This document shows, piece by piece, positions 9,613 to 16,672 of a stretch of 32,424 nt of DNA; the first letter of the stretch is position 1, and every line of letters starts with the position of its first letter. Source of the DNA: Nostoc sp. PA-18-2419. Its GTDB lineage: Bacteria > Cyanobacteriota > Cyanobacteriia > Cyanobacteriales > Nostocaceae. Where the stretch lies: positions 1 to 32,424 of the forward strand of contig NZ_SZNH01000010.1 of the NCBI RefSeq assembly GCF_005869855.1, given 5' to 3'. The notes below the pieces were generated by a model. That model was given only the letters and a program-made list of their open reading frames with translations, ran no database searches and had not been told where the DNA came from. A program made the translations under genes and the position numbers.

Positions 9613-10084
9613 TTATCCTCGAAATACACTACGATACAATCAATTTAACCTGCGACTAGATTTAGATAATGAACCCCAGCCAGATGCCATTTTGTTAATC
9701 GATGCAGCCTGTGGTGGATTGTCTCATATAGGTAATGATGGTTACGTCGAAAGTGCGCCAGAATTAGTTGCAGAAGTTGCTGCTAGCAGTGCTAGCAAAG
9801 ATTTGCATGATAAAAAACATGCTTATCGTCGCAATGGCATTCAGGAATATATTGTTTGGCAGGTTTTTGAAAGTACTGTGAGTTGGTTCAGCTTGCAGGA
9901 TGGTGAATATGTGGCGTTGATACCAAATATGTCAGGGATAATTGAAAGTCAAGTGTTTCCAGGATTGTGGCTGGATGTCTCAGCATTAGTTGCGGGAAAT
10001 ATGCAACAGGTATTAGCGGTATTGCAAAAAGGGCTAAGTTCAGATGAACATCAAGCGTTTGTTCAGCAGTTGAACAATAGCTGA
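9613..10084 (+). pseudogene. Uma2-family (DUF820) endonuclease-like gene, 5' truncated
   Basis: Belongs to the Uma2/DUF820 family, very abundant in cyanobacteria, with a PD-(D/E)xK-like fold; function mostly unknown. The open frame continues upstream of the first possible start (TTG 9692) to about 9611, reading NLRLDLDNEPQPDAILLID, which is internal to the family domain. Then follow GYVESAPELVAEVAASS, YRRNGIQEYIVW and VFPGLWLD, all family hallmarks. About 80 N-terminal residues are missing, and the frame abuts the antisense xseA fragment, so the gene was cut at the rearrangement junction. The C-terminus is complete with a stop at 10082-10084. A short product from TTG 9692 (130 residues) is possible but would lack part of the fold. 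Confidence 0.78.
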
Positions 10085-10559
10085 TATTACAGCAGTTTTC
10101 ATGTATAGCAGGAGGCAGAAGGTAGAACTATTACTATTCCTAGCATTCATCTTTTCAAAATGTCCTAAAGGGTGTGACTACGGCTATATTTAGACCACAA
10201 TCTTATTCCTTGCTTTCTTCCTTTGCGCCTTTGCGTGAGATAAAAACTAGGATACTGAAGCATAGCGATCCAGCATTTGTTATTTTAGTGACCTCATTTG
10301 TTATTTCGGCGAACCCATTTGTGATTTCGGCGATCACATTTGTTATTTTGGCGAATGCATTTGTGATTTCGGCAAACGCATTTGTGATTTCGGCAAACGC
10401 ATTTATTGTTTTGGCGAACCCATTTGTTGTTTTGGCGAGCGCTAGCTCAATTTTAATCAAATGAAAGGTGGGAATTATTTCAAATAGCTACCGGAGAAAT
10501 TAGGGCTTGGGAAACCATCAAAATAACCTTTTCCAGATGCCGTGAAAAGTCAGTTTGAA
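10085..10559. other. repeat-bearing intergenic region
   Basis: No gene is supported. The region holds CTTCCTTTGCGCCTTTGCGTGA at about 10218, a frequent spacer sequence in such genomes, and the 21-bp array at 10274-10441. An 85-codon minus-strand frame over the array reads as heptapeptides NAFAEIT and ends in sequence typical of non-coding spacer; I reject it as a gene. Confidence 0.65.
10274..10441. repeat. 21-bp tandem repeat, 8 copies
   Basis: Eight uninterrupted 21-bp units, each beginning CATTTG (or CATTTA in the seventh) and most ending in CGGC/TGGC plus GAACC or AAACG, run from 10274 to 10441. They differ by a few substitutions, and units 5 and 6 are identical. Because 21 is divisible by three and the unit lacks stops in some frames, both strands show artificial open frames of heptapeptide repeats. 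Confidence 0.93.
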
Positions 10560-11315
10560 TTACGATAAAAAATCAATCAAAATTTTTGCAAATTCAGCAG
10601 TATGACTATAAAGAAACCCATGTCCGGCTTGTTTAATAATTTTGAGTTCTGAACCAGAAATTTTGTTATTCAAAATATTACTATTTACAGGAGGAATTAC
10701 GGAATCGCTATCTCCAGTAATGATTAAAGTAGGTGCTTTAATGCCTTGCAATAAATTACAGGTATCGTGAGTATTGTGCGCTTGTATTAGTCTGCTCAAA
10801 CCATCTGGTTGACTGTGATAAAGTGAGGTTTTTTTGAAAAAATCTTCTGCTTTTTCCCGGTTATTAGAGATAGCTAAGTATGATTCTGGAAAAAGAAGAT
10901 CCAATAAATCTCCTTGATTATTTGGATTGAAATCGCTACAATCTCCACCTGCCATTGTGCAGGATAATATCAATTTATTAAGCTTGCTAGTATGTCTCAA
11001 GGCAAACAGTTGAGCAATCATACCACCCATGCTGAGTCCAAGAACATGAGCTTGTGCTATTCCTAAAGCATTAAGCAATCCTGCTGCATCATTTGCCATA
11101 TCAACAGTGGTGTAGTTGTCTGTTGACTGACTTTTTGTACGTCCAGAATCGCGGTTATCAAACACAATGACTTGGTAATGTTTCGCCAGTTCATCAAGAA
11201 ACACATCCCCCCAGTCCAAAAGGCTGAAGCTTAAACCCATAATCATGAGTAGTGGATATCCACTGCCTTTCACCTCGTAATAAATGCTAATATCTCCAAC
11301 TTGTGTTTCTGGCAT
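10560..11315 (-). CDS. alpha/beta hydrolase
   Basis: A 251-residue alpha/beta-hydrolase-fold protein of the lactonase/esterase-like group (resembling PcaD- and haloperoxidase-type proteins); substrate unknown. Visible features: oxyanion region PLLMIMGLSFS (21-31), nucleophile elbow GLSMGG (Ser95), acid in TGDSDSVIPP (Asp202 or 204) and catalytic His in AGHGFLYS (His232), so the triad looks intact. ATG at 11315 starts MPETQVGDISIYYE, the normal N-terminus for the group, and a CCTCTTA stretch just upstream (fwd 11325-11331) gives a TAAGAGG ribosome site. It sits between the two partial xse copies, so it is either cargo of the rearrangement or an older neighbour. No signal peptide. Confidence 0.88.
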   Translation of the reverse strand: MPETQVGDISIYYEVKGSGYPLLMIMGLSFSLLDWGDVFLDELAKHYQVIVFDNRDSGRTKSQSTDNYTTVDMANDAAGLLNALGIAQAHVLGLSMGGMIAQLFALRHTSKLNKLILSCTMAGGDCSDFNPNNQGDLLDLLFPESYLAISNNREKAEDFFKKTSLYHSQPDGLSRLIQAHNTHDTCNLLQGIKAPTLIITGDSDSVIPPVNSNILNNKISGSELKIIKQAGHGFLYSHTAEFAKILIDFLS

Positions 11316-11433
11316 TTGAACATCCTCTTAAAATAAAAAAATAGATTTACAAGATTACCATATTTCCCGACATCTCCCCCAACAGGAGACAGCATCAACA
11401 ACGCCACCGCCGCCCCCAACACCTGCTCGTCGC

Positions 11434-11610
11434 TCACTTCCAGATATCTTTGCAAGCGATCGCCTCTGGAATCTCGCTTATTTGGTTGTAACTGAGGACA
11501 AGCTCCCTCAGATTGGTTAAATTAGCGATCGCCTCTGGAATCTCGCTTATTTGGTTGTAACTGAGGTCAAGCTCCCTCAGATTGGTTAAATTAGCGATCG
11601 CATCAGGTAT
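11434..11610 (-). pseudogene. leucine-rich-repeat protein relic
   Basis: In one minus-strand frame bounded by stops this reads about two and a half LRR units of 23 residues: AIANLTNLRELDLSYNQISE followed by IPEAIANLTNLREL and so on, then CKDIWK and a stop. There is no start codon, and the frame is closed upstream at 11611-11613. The LRR consensus is of the type found in cyanobacterial ROCO proteins. It is a fragment, not a functional gene. Confidence 0.75.
11456..11593. repeat. 69-bp direct repeat, 2 copies (LRR-coding)
   Basis: The units at 11456-11524 and 11525-11593 differ at one base by eye. Each begins with the HIP1 octamer GCGATCGC, and a further octamer follows the second unit. They encode one 23-residue LRR each on the minus strand. 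Confidence 0.92.
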
Positions 11611-11829
11611 TTAGGAAAAAATGCTACATCTTCGCTTTTTGGCGATGCCTGCGGCGGGCTACGCCAATGTGCCTTAAAATGTGGCGAGCGCATATATCTA
11701 AATCTGGTTTTTAGCTATCTCTGTGATTATACCTGCGAGCAATTTTTGGCATTGTTTACAAAATTAAGCGCTCGCATCCCTGACGGTATATTAGGGGACA
11801 GTCACGCTACCTAATAAATTTGAATATTT

Positions 11830-12059
11830 CTACTCATCACTCAAAGTTTCAATCAATAAATCTACTTGCTGCTGTCGCTGCTGCAAAAAACTTTCGCACT
11901 GACGCAAATACTCTATAGCCTTGGCAAATTGGTCGAAGACTTCTAGCAATTCCAACTCACCCGCCTCGATGCAGCAATGATTTTTTCTATTTCAATAACT
12001 TTTGCCTCATAATTCCAATCGATTAAATCAGAACTAGAAGCACTCTTACGTTTAACTAT
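11830..12059 (-). pseudogene. xseB: xseB pseudogene (second copy)
   Basis: Aligns along its whole length with the intact xseB at 9221-9454, roughly 85-90% identical by eye. It sits 45 bp downstream of intact xseA, the ancestral operon position. Two lesions are visible: the start codon is ATA (12059-12057) where the intact copy has ATG, and one base is missing near 11972 (GCAGCAAT against GCGAGCAAT), which shifts the frame after codon 29 or so. The 3' part still encodes the [22 protein letters not shown] helix in the shifted frame, and a TAG stop remains at 11830-11832. A sequencing error could explain the frameshift but not also the start loss. Confidence 0.85.
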
Positions 12060-12104
12060 TTAATATCTTGACAGTAATCTGTTGTAAGTCGCTATATGTC
12101 TAAA

Positions 12105-13337
12105 CTACTTTTTTACTTCTGTAACTTTCACTTTAACCTCACCCTGTCCCAATTGAATCGATAAATCTTGCCCCACTTCTAACTCAGCCGCAGCACGAGC
12201 GATCGCACCATTATCCTGTCTCACCACCGCATAACCACGCTGCAACACAGCTTTCGGGTCAAGAGTTGCCAACTTTTGCCGCAACAATTCTAAATGCTGC
12301 TTTGCTTGCTGCGATCGCCCCAGCGTGACTTGCACCAATTGCTGATGCTTCCAGCTAAGATTACGCACCTCTTGCTGCACGAGCCTTTCTAACCGCAAAC
12401 GTTGCAAACGGTTTCGCAATGCTTGCAATTTATTTTCAGCAGCTTCCCAGGAATCATGCATGACTTCATGCAAAGCTATAACTCGCTGCCGATGCTCAGC
12501 ATACAACTCTGCAATTGCGGGTACAACTGTTTCCGCCGCTGCCGTTGGCGTATGCACACATACATCTGCAACTAAATCTACCAAAGATTCATCTCGTTGA
12601 TGACCAATGCCAGTAATTACAGGAATCGAACAACTAACAACAGCTCGTACTACTCGTTCATCATTAAAGCAAGCCAATTCCTCAACCGCACCACCACCAC
12701 GTGATAAAATTAGCACTTCGGCGCGACCATCCCAATCAACTCGCTCAATTGCTTTGACAATGGATTCTGGTGCTTGCTCCCCTTGTACTGTAGCTGGAGA
12801 AAATAAAACGTGTAAACCTGGATACCTTTGCTTGAGAGTTTTTTTAATATCACCCCAAGCCGCCGCAGTTGGTGAAGTGACAACAGCGATCGTTTGGGGG
12901 TGAATGGGGAGCGATCGCTTTCTTTGTGGATCGAATAATCCCTCAGCCAGCAAGCGATTTTTTAGTTGTTGATAGCGTAGCGCTTGTAAACCAACACCAG
13001 CAGGTAAAGTCTGCCAAACCGATAACTGATACTCTCCCCGTTGCGGATACACGCGAATACTGCCCAAAATAATTATCTGCTCGCCAGGAACGGGTATCTG
13101 AGCGAGTTTTGGCAATTGGCTATTCCATACCACACACTTAATTCCAGCGGTGCCATCTGTATCTTGCAGCGTGAAAAATAACCCACTGCGATGGTGGTTA
13201 GCACTGGAAACTTCTCCAGTTACCCAAACTTGCCGCAATTGTTCATCTTGCTCTAATAACAAGCGGATATAGTCAGTTAATCCAGATACGGAAAGTGCCG
13301 TATCGAGAATCAGAGAGTCGGGAAGGTCAAAAGTCAT
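12105..13337 (-). CDS. xseA: exodeoxyribonuclease VII large subunit
   Basis: Catalytic subunit of exonuclease VII, acting on single-stranded DNA in mismatch repair and in clearance of ssDNA; cytosolic. The 410-residue product has an N-terminal OB-fold (about 20-115, with VWVTGEVSS and SGLFFTLQD), the catalytic domain with IAVVTSPTAAAWGDI, LILSRGGGAVEEL (SRGGG motif), VITGIGHQRDESLVDLVAD and HTPTAAAE, then a long coiled-coil stalk (about 285-360) that binds XseB, and a C-terminal segment LQRGYAVVRQDNG. The start is taken as ATG at 13337; a TTG one codon upstream is less likely. Its own downstream xseB is broken, so the partner must come from the copy at 9221-9454. Confidence 0.96.
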   Translation of the reverse strand: MTFDLPDSLILDTALSVSGLTDYIRLLLEQDEQLRQVWVTGEVSSANHHRSGLFFTLQDTDGTAGIKCVVWNSQLPKLAQIPVPGEQIIILGSIRVYPQRGEYQLSVWQTLPAGVGLQALRYQQLKNRLLAEGLFDPQRKRSLPIHPQTIAVVTSPTAAAWGDIKKTLKQRYPGLHVLFSPATVQGEQAPESIVKAIERVDWDGRAEVLILSRGGGAVEELACFNDERVVRAVVSCSIPVITGIGHQRDESLVDLVADVCVHTPTAAAETVVPAIAELYAEHRQRVIALHEVMHDSWEAAENKLQALRNRLQRLRLERLVQQEVRNLSWKHQQLVQVTLGRSQQAKQHLELLRQKLATLDPKAVLQRGYAVVRQDNGAIARAAAELEVGQDLSIQLGQGEVKVKVTEVKK

Positions 13338-13646
13338 CAAAGATGCCTGGCAGCAAAAGCTTAATCAAATCTTAGCAAACAACGTTAATTGACAGGTATG
13401 TATTAACGAATTTGAACGTAATCAATACTACCAGTCAGGTGAATGACAATTTCAGTTTGCCAGCCTTGTTTAGCTAATTCATCTGATAAATACTGGGATA
13501 TTGTGAATATCATTGTTAGGACTTACCTTGGTTTGCTATCAACTTAATATATCTGATTTTTTAGATTGATTGCTAAAAGAGATTGAATGCGATCGCCGTT
13601 ATATTTCGTAAAGAGTGCAAAAAAGTAGGCGATTACATTACTTTTT
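13338..13646. other. short spacer upstream of xseA
   Basis: There are 309 bp between the HNH gene and xseA, both on the minus strand. It should contain the xseA promoter. Only a 36-codon closed frame (listed separately) and one GCGATCGC site stand out. Confidence 0.5.
13403..13513 (-). CDS. small hypothetical ORF, 36 residues
   Basis: A closed frame from ATG 13513 to TAA 13403, reading MIFTISQYLSDELAKQGWQT and ending in HLTGSIDYVQIR. Composition looks protein-like (balanced charge, amphipathic), and it could be the C-terminal relic of a larger lost protein. There is no clear ribosome site and I do not recognise the family. It lies upstream of xseA on the same strand. Confidence 0.25.
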   Translation of the reverse strand: MIFTISQYLSDELAKQGWQTEIVIHLTGSIDYVQIR

Positions 13647-14099
13647 TTAATCTTTTAAACTCTGGAGCAACGAGCTAGGACGTGCAGTTTTTACAGAAAG
13701 ATAAAGATTAGGATAGCGAACAAATATATAGTGTTCATACTCGTACCAATGCATCTCACTCTTTTCTCGGTTACAAATCTGGCAAATGACCCATAAATTA
13801 TTGAATTCTATTGATAACCAGGGATATTGTGACCGAGGTAGTTTGTGATCTATCGTCTTACCACCTTTATCAGAGTAGTGATGCCCACAAATTGGACAAT
13901 ACCAGTTTGAATTTTTTTTGACCCAATCTTTACTTTCTTGAGTTGTTCCACATTCATAATCACCATTGATATAGCGCCAGTAATCGAATTTTCTATAATT
14001 TTCAAAATCTTCTGAAGTTAGTCTGTGATATCGCTTATTACCGATTTGATTTGCCAGAGCAAACAATTCTTTCAGTTCTTTATCTTGGAAATTCACCAT
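13647..14099 (-). CDS. HNH endonuclease
   Basis: A predicted HNH nuclease of 150 residues. The C-terminal part holds a zinc-binding beta-beta-alpha-metal site: CPICG (Cys68, Cys71), TIDHKLPRSQ with the catalytic Asp-His pair (84-85), FNNLWVICQICN with Asn100/101 and Cys106, Cys109. Two CxxC pairs around the DH/N core are the classic arrangement. The N-terminal 60 residues carry an unrecognised helical region, ELKELFALANQIGNKRYHRL. The ATG at 14099 (MVNFQDKE) is preferred: the longer frame needs TTG at 14168 and would overlap the upstream gene by 47 bp. It is the last gene of a three-gene unit, 22 bp after the preceding stop. The target DNA is unknown. AT-rich compared with xseA and recA, which suggests acquisition. 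Confidence 0.82.
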   Translation of the reverse strand: MVNFQDKELKELFALANQIGNKRYHRLTSEDFENYRKFDYWRYINGDYECGTTQESKDWVKKNSNWYCPICGHHYSDKGGKTIDHKLPRSQYPWLSIEFNNLWVICQICNREKSEMHWYEYEHYIFVRYPNLYLSVKTARPSSLLQSLKD

Positions 14100-14121
14100 A
14101 TTTTTCCGAAAGTTAAAATTT

Positions 14122-14526
14122 TTAGATTTTATTCCAATATCTTTTACTAGTTTTTTTAGTAAAATCAATAAATTCTATTTCTGCATCGGAAAATTGATTA
14201 TCGATTTCTTCTGCAATATCATTGACTTCTATAGATAAGGTTTGATTAAAGTTTTGTATTTCTTGAGGTGTGAGATATTTATTTCCAATTCTATCTGCCT
14301 CTAAAAATAATTCCTCAAGTGTTAATTCTCTATACAAATATTTAGTTAATAAAAACTCTTCTAGTTTTTCATAAAGACTAATAATATGATTCCAGCCAAT
14401 ATTTTTGTAATAATTTTCTTTTAGCCAAATTTGGTCTTCTTTATCAAGCTGAGTTCGCTTATTGGAGTTAGCACGTTGAACATCACGATAACTCATTCCT
14501 TGAAAATTTCTTTTTTTGTTAGTCAT
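14122..14526 (-). CDS. small hypothetical protein, middle gene of HNH operon
   Basis: A 134-residue protein that I do not recognise. The N-terminus is basic (MTNKKRNFQGMSYRDVQRAN), followed by a mixed helical region with KEDQIWLKENYYKNIGWNHI. Residues about 70-90 read LEELFLEADRIGNKYLTPQE, which resembles LKELFALANQIGNKRYHRLT near the N-terminus of the HNH protein encoded next. The two proteins thus share a small motif. The C-terminus is acidic, then basic. ATG at 14526 lies 12 bp after the coiled-coil gene. No membrane segment or known catalytic motif. A nuclease partner or DNA-binding adaptor is a guess. Confidence 0.7.
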   Translation of the reverse strand: MTNKKRNFQGMSYRDVQRANSNKRTQLDKEDQIWLKENYYKNIGWNHIISLYEKLEEFLLTKYLYRELTLEELFLEADRIGNKYLTPQEIQNFNQTLSIEVNDIAEEIDNQFSDAEIEFIDFTKKTSKRYWNKI

Positions 14527-14538
14527 AAATCCAGTTAT

Positions 14539-15072
14539 TTAGCCTAGTGTTGATTTAAACATAATAATTAAAGCTTGACGAATTTCACTATCTTCATACT
14601 GAAGAAGTTTTTTAGTATTAATAGCTAATTTTAGTCTAATTTCGTCTATTAAGTTTTTTAATACTTTATTGTCTTTTTTTAATTGCTCGTTTACTTGTAT
14701 TAGCTCCTTATTTTGAGCAGTTATCTTATTCATTTTCATTTCTAACACTCTGTTTGTGTCAGTTAAACTTTTAATATCAGTTTCATATTTTTCATTTTGT
14801 TGTTTTTGATATTTCTTCAGTTGCTCGACTTTGGCAGTATATTCCTGATTATTTCTCTCTATTTCATTGCTTTTCTTTGTTACTAAACCTTTATGAGCAG
14901 CTTGAAGACGCTGACGCTTAATTAACTCAGAACCAGCAAAAGGCGAAATAGCCCTGCGAATGGTAATCTCATCAGGATTGGTACTAAAGTCAATTACTTC
15001 TAATGCACGTATAGCATCTGCTTTTGTCCATCCCTCACTTTCAAGCAGCTTAATACTTTGTGACTTATTCAC
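14539..15072 (-). CDS. coiled-coil protein, first gene of HNH operon
   Basis: About 177-180 residues. The N-terminal 65 residues form an unrecognised globular region (LLESEGWTKADAIRALEVID, then ITIRRAISPFAGSELIKRQR), perhaps a small helical DNA- or protein-binding domain. Residues about 70-150 are a long, highly charged coiled coil with heptad-like Leu/Ile spacing. The C-terminus YEDSEIRQALIIMFKSTLG is amphipathic. There is no ATG start: the choices are GTG at 15072, preceded by GAGAA at a suitable distance, or TTG at 15081 three codons upstream; I take GTG. It leads a tight three-gene unit (12 bp to the next gene) divergent from recA. Low GC compared with neighbours. Family unknown to me. 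Confidence 0.72.
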   Translation of the reverse strand: MNKSQSIKLLESEGWTKADAIRALEVIDFSTNPDEITIRRAISPFAGSELIKRQRLQAAHKGLVTKKSNEIERNNQEYTAKVEQLKKYQKQQNEKYETDIKSLTDTNRVLEMKMNKITAQNKELIQVNEQLKKDNKVLKNLIDEIRLKLAINTKKLLQYEDSEIRQALIIMFKSTLG

Positions 15073-15528
15073 GTTTCTCAATATAGACTATGTAAATTAT
15101 CTTACCAGTTTATCAGTACGCAATTTTAATGCCAACAGGCTGGATTTAACTATAATGCTAACTTTACTAAACTTATCAATGTCCGGGGTGATGGTGATTT
15201 GACGAACGGTCGCGCCTTAATAGTAACTAGGCTTTTCTCTTCAAGACAAAGCAGCCTAAGCTATATACAGTCGATAAAGCCATTTAGTTGTTTAAAATAA
15301 TTTCTTTGAAAATCCCTGACTCACTCACCCAAAGGAAGCAATCTCTGAATGCAAGTTGGTATTATTGTGCAGGACTACCTTAATCAGGTAGCGATCAAGT
15401 TACGATCTTGTCACACCTTTTTTAATTTGAGAAGTCCTATTCCAGAATTTTCTGGTTTAAAATAGTATATCTGTTCTACTCAAACTCTAAACCCAGACTC
15501 CTAAAAATCCATATACTTAGAGGCTCTA
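15073..15528. other. divergent promoter region of HNH operon and recA
   Basis: About 450 bp between two divergent transcription units. A 6-bp inverted repeat CTACCT-taatc-AGGTAG is at 15375-15391, and a LexA-like box is at 15464-15477, close to recA. No second such box is seen near the HNH operon start. An 80-codon plus-strand frame overlapping the operon start is not supported. Confidence 0.6.
15464..15477 (+). promoter_or_regulatory. LexA-like SOS box upstream of recA
   Basis: AGTATATCTGTTCT matches the cyanobacterial LexA operator consensus RGTACNNNDGTWCB, recalled from work on Anabaena, at every constrained position except one (T for C at position 5). It lies 52 bp before the recA start codon, a typical operator position. 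LexA in some cyanobacteria does not run a classical SOS response, so the regulatory effect is uncertain. Confidence 0.55.
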
Positions 15529-16602
15529 ATGGCTATCAACACCGATACTTCTGGCAAGCAAAAAGCGTTAAATATAGTACTCAACCAGATTGAGCGCAGC
15601 TTTGGAAAAGGAGCAATCATGCGCTTGGGGGATGCTACCCGGATGCGGGTGGAAACAATTTCCAGTGGAGCGTTGACCTTGGATTTGGCATTGGGAGGCG
15701 GTTTACCCAAAGGACGGGTAATTGAGATTTATGGTCCGGAAAGTTCCGGTAAAACCACAGTAGCGTTACATGCGCTCGCGGAAGTGCAAAAAGAAGGTGG
15801 CATTGCTGCATTTGTTGATGCTGAACATGCCCTTGACCCAACCTACGCTGCGGCATTGGGTGTAGATATTGAAAATTTGCTGGTTTCTCAACCTGATACA
15901 GGAGAAGCCGCTTTGGAAATTGTCGATCAGCTGGTTCGTTCTGCTGCGGTTGATATTGTAGTTATTGACTCGGTAGCAGCATTAGTTCCCCGCGCTGAAA
16001 TTGAAGGCGATATGGGTGATGCTCACGTTGGTCTTCAAGCGAGGTTGATGAGCCAAGCCTTACGTAAAATCACTGGTAATATTGGTAAATCAGGCTGCAC
16101 AGTTATTTTCATTAACCAGTTGCGGCAAAAAATCGGTGTTACTTACGGAAGTCCAGAAACCACAACTGGAGGTAATGCATTGAAGTTTTACGCTTCCGTG
16201 CGCTTGGATATTCGCCGGATTCAAACTTTGAAAAAAGGTACAGATGAATTTGGTAACCGCGTCAAAGTAAAAGTTGCCAAAAATAAAGTAGCACCGCCTT
16301 TCAGAATCGCGGAATTTGACATTATTTTTGGTAAAGGTGTTTCTATCTTGGGTTGTCTGGTGGATCTAGCAGAAGAAACTGGCATCATTATCCGTAAAGG
16401 AGCTTGGTACAGCTACAACGGCGATAACATCTCACAAGGACGAGACAATGCCATTAAGTATCTAGAAGAAAAGCCAGAATTTGCTGACCAAATTAAGCAA
16501 CTGGTACGGGAAAAGCTAGATAAAGGTGCTGTTGTTTCTGCTAACTCTGTATCAAAGTCCAATGAGGATGAAGAAGAAGAGGATGTTGAATTAGAAGAAT
16601 AA
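15529..16602 (+). CDS. recA: recombinase RecA
   Basis: RecA forms ATP-dependent filaments on single-stranded DNA, drives homologous strand exchange and stimulates LexA-type self-cleavage. The 357-residue product is of normal length. It has Walker A GPESSGKT (69-76), the glutamate-containing [10 protein letters not shown] segment, Walker [13 protein letters not shown], loop L1 [20 protein letters not shown], and loop L2 [20 protein letters not shown]. The C-terminus ends in an acidic tail ([13 protein letters not shown]), as usual in cyanobacteria. ATG at 15529 begins [11 protein letters not shown], with AGAGG (15520-15524) as ribosome site. A LexA-like box precedes it and a strong hairpin terminator follows. 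Confidence 0.99.
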   Translation: MAINTDTSGKQKALNIVLNQIERSFGKGAIMRLGDATRMRVETISSGALTLDLALGGGLPKGRVIEIYGPESSGKTTVALHALAEVQKEGGIAAFVDAEHALDPTYAAALGVDIENLLVSQPDTGEAALEIVDQLVRSAAVDIVVIDSVAALVPRAEIEGDMGDAHVGLQARLMSQALRKITGNIGKSGCTVIFINQLRQKIGVTYGSPETTTGGNALKFYASVRLDIRRIQTLKKGTDEFGNRVKVKVAKNKVAPPFRIAEFDIIFGKGVSILGCLVDLAEETGIIIRKGAWYSYNGDNISQGRDNAIKYLEEKPEFADQIKQLVREKLDKGAVVSANSVSKSNEDEEEEDVELEE

Positions 16603-16616
16603 GGAATTTTAATGGT

Positions 16617-16652
16617 AAGGTGCGTTATCAAGACAGTTAACGCACCTTTTTT
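16617..16652 (+). terminator. rho-independent terminator of recA
   Basis: Perfect 11-bp inverted repeat AAGGTGCGTTA (16617-16627) / TAACGCACCTT (16638-16648) with a 10-base loop and a T run. It starts 14 bp after the recA stop and, being followed by AT-rich sequence with the FHA gene converging, could work in both directions. Confidence 0.9.
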
Positions 16653-16672
16653 ACTATTTGATTTTCAATTTT

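Larger units (their letters stand above)
11316..12104. other. spacer with LRR relic and dead xseB
   Basis: Between the hydrolase and xseA there is no intact gene. In order it contains a purine-rich stretch, a leucine-rich-repeat coding relic (11434-11610), a GC-rich interspersed element around 11641-11672 (CGATGCCTGCGGCGGGCTAC), and the broken xseB copy. A 61-codon frame at 11270-11455 is open but unrecognised and overlaps the hydrolase start. Confidence 0.6.

Noticed and set aside
10203-10460. 85-codon minus-strand frame of NAFAEIT heptapeptides
   Set aside because: It is created by the 21-bp array. The part beyond the array reads as typical spacer sequence, there is no ribosome site, and the opposite strand is open as well.
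11270-11455. 61-codon minus-strand frame MQRYLEVSDEQVLGAAVALL
   Set aside because: It begins with a non-ATG codon in the LRR relic, overlaps the hydrolase start and matches no family I know.
14100-14168. Longer N-terminus for the HNH protein from TTG 14168
   Set aside because: It needs a rare start and a 47-bp overlap with the upstream gene. ATG 14099 gives normal operon spacing and an intact domain.
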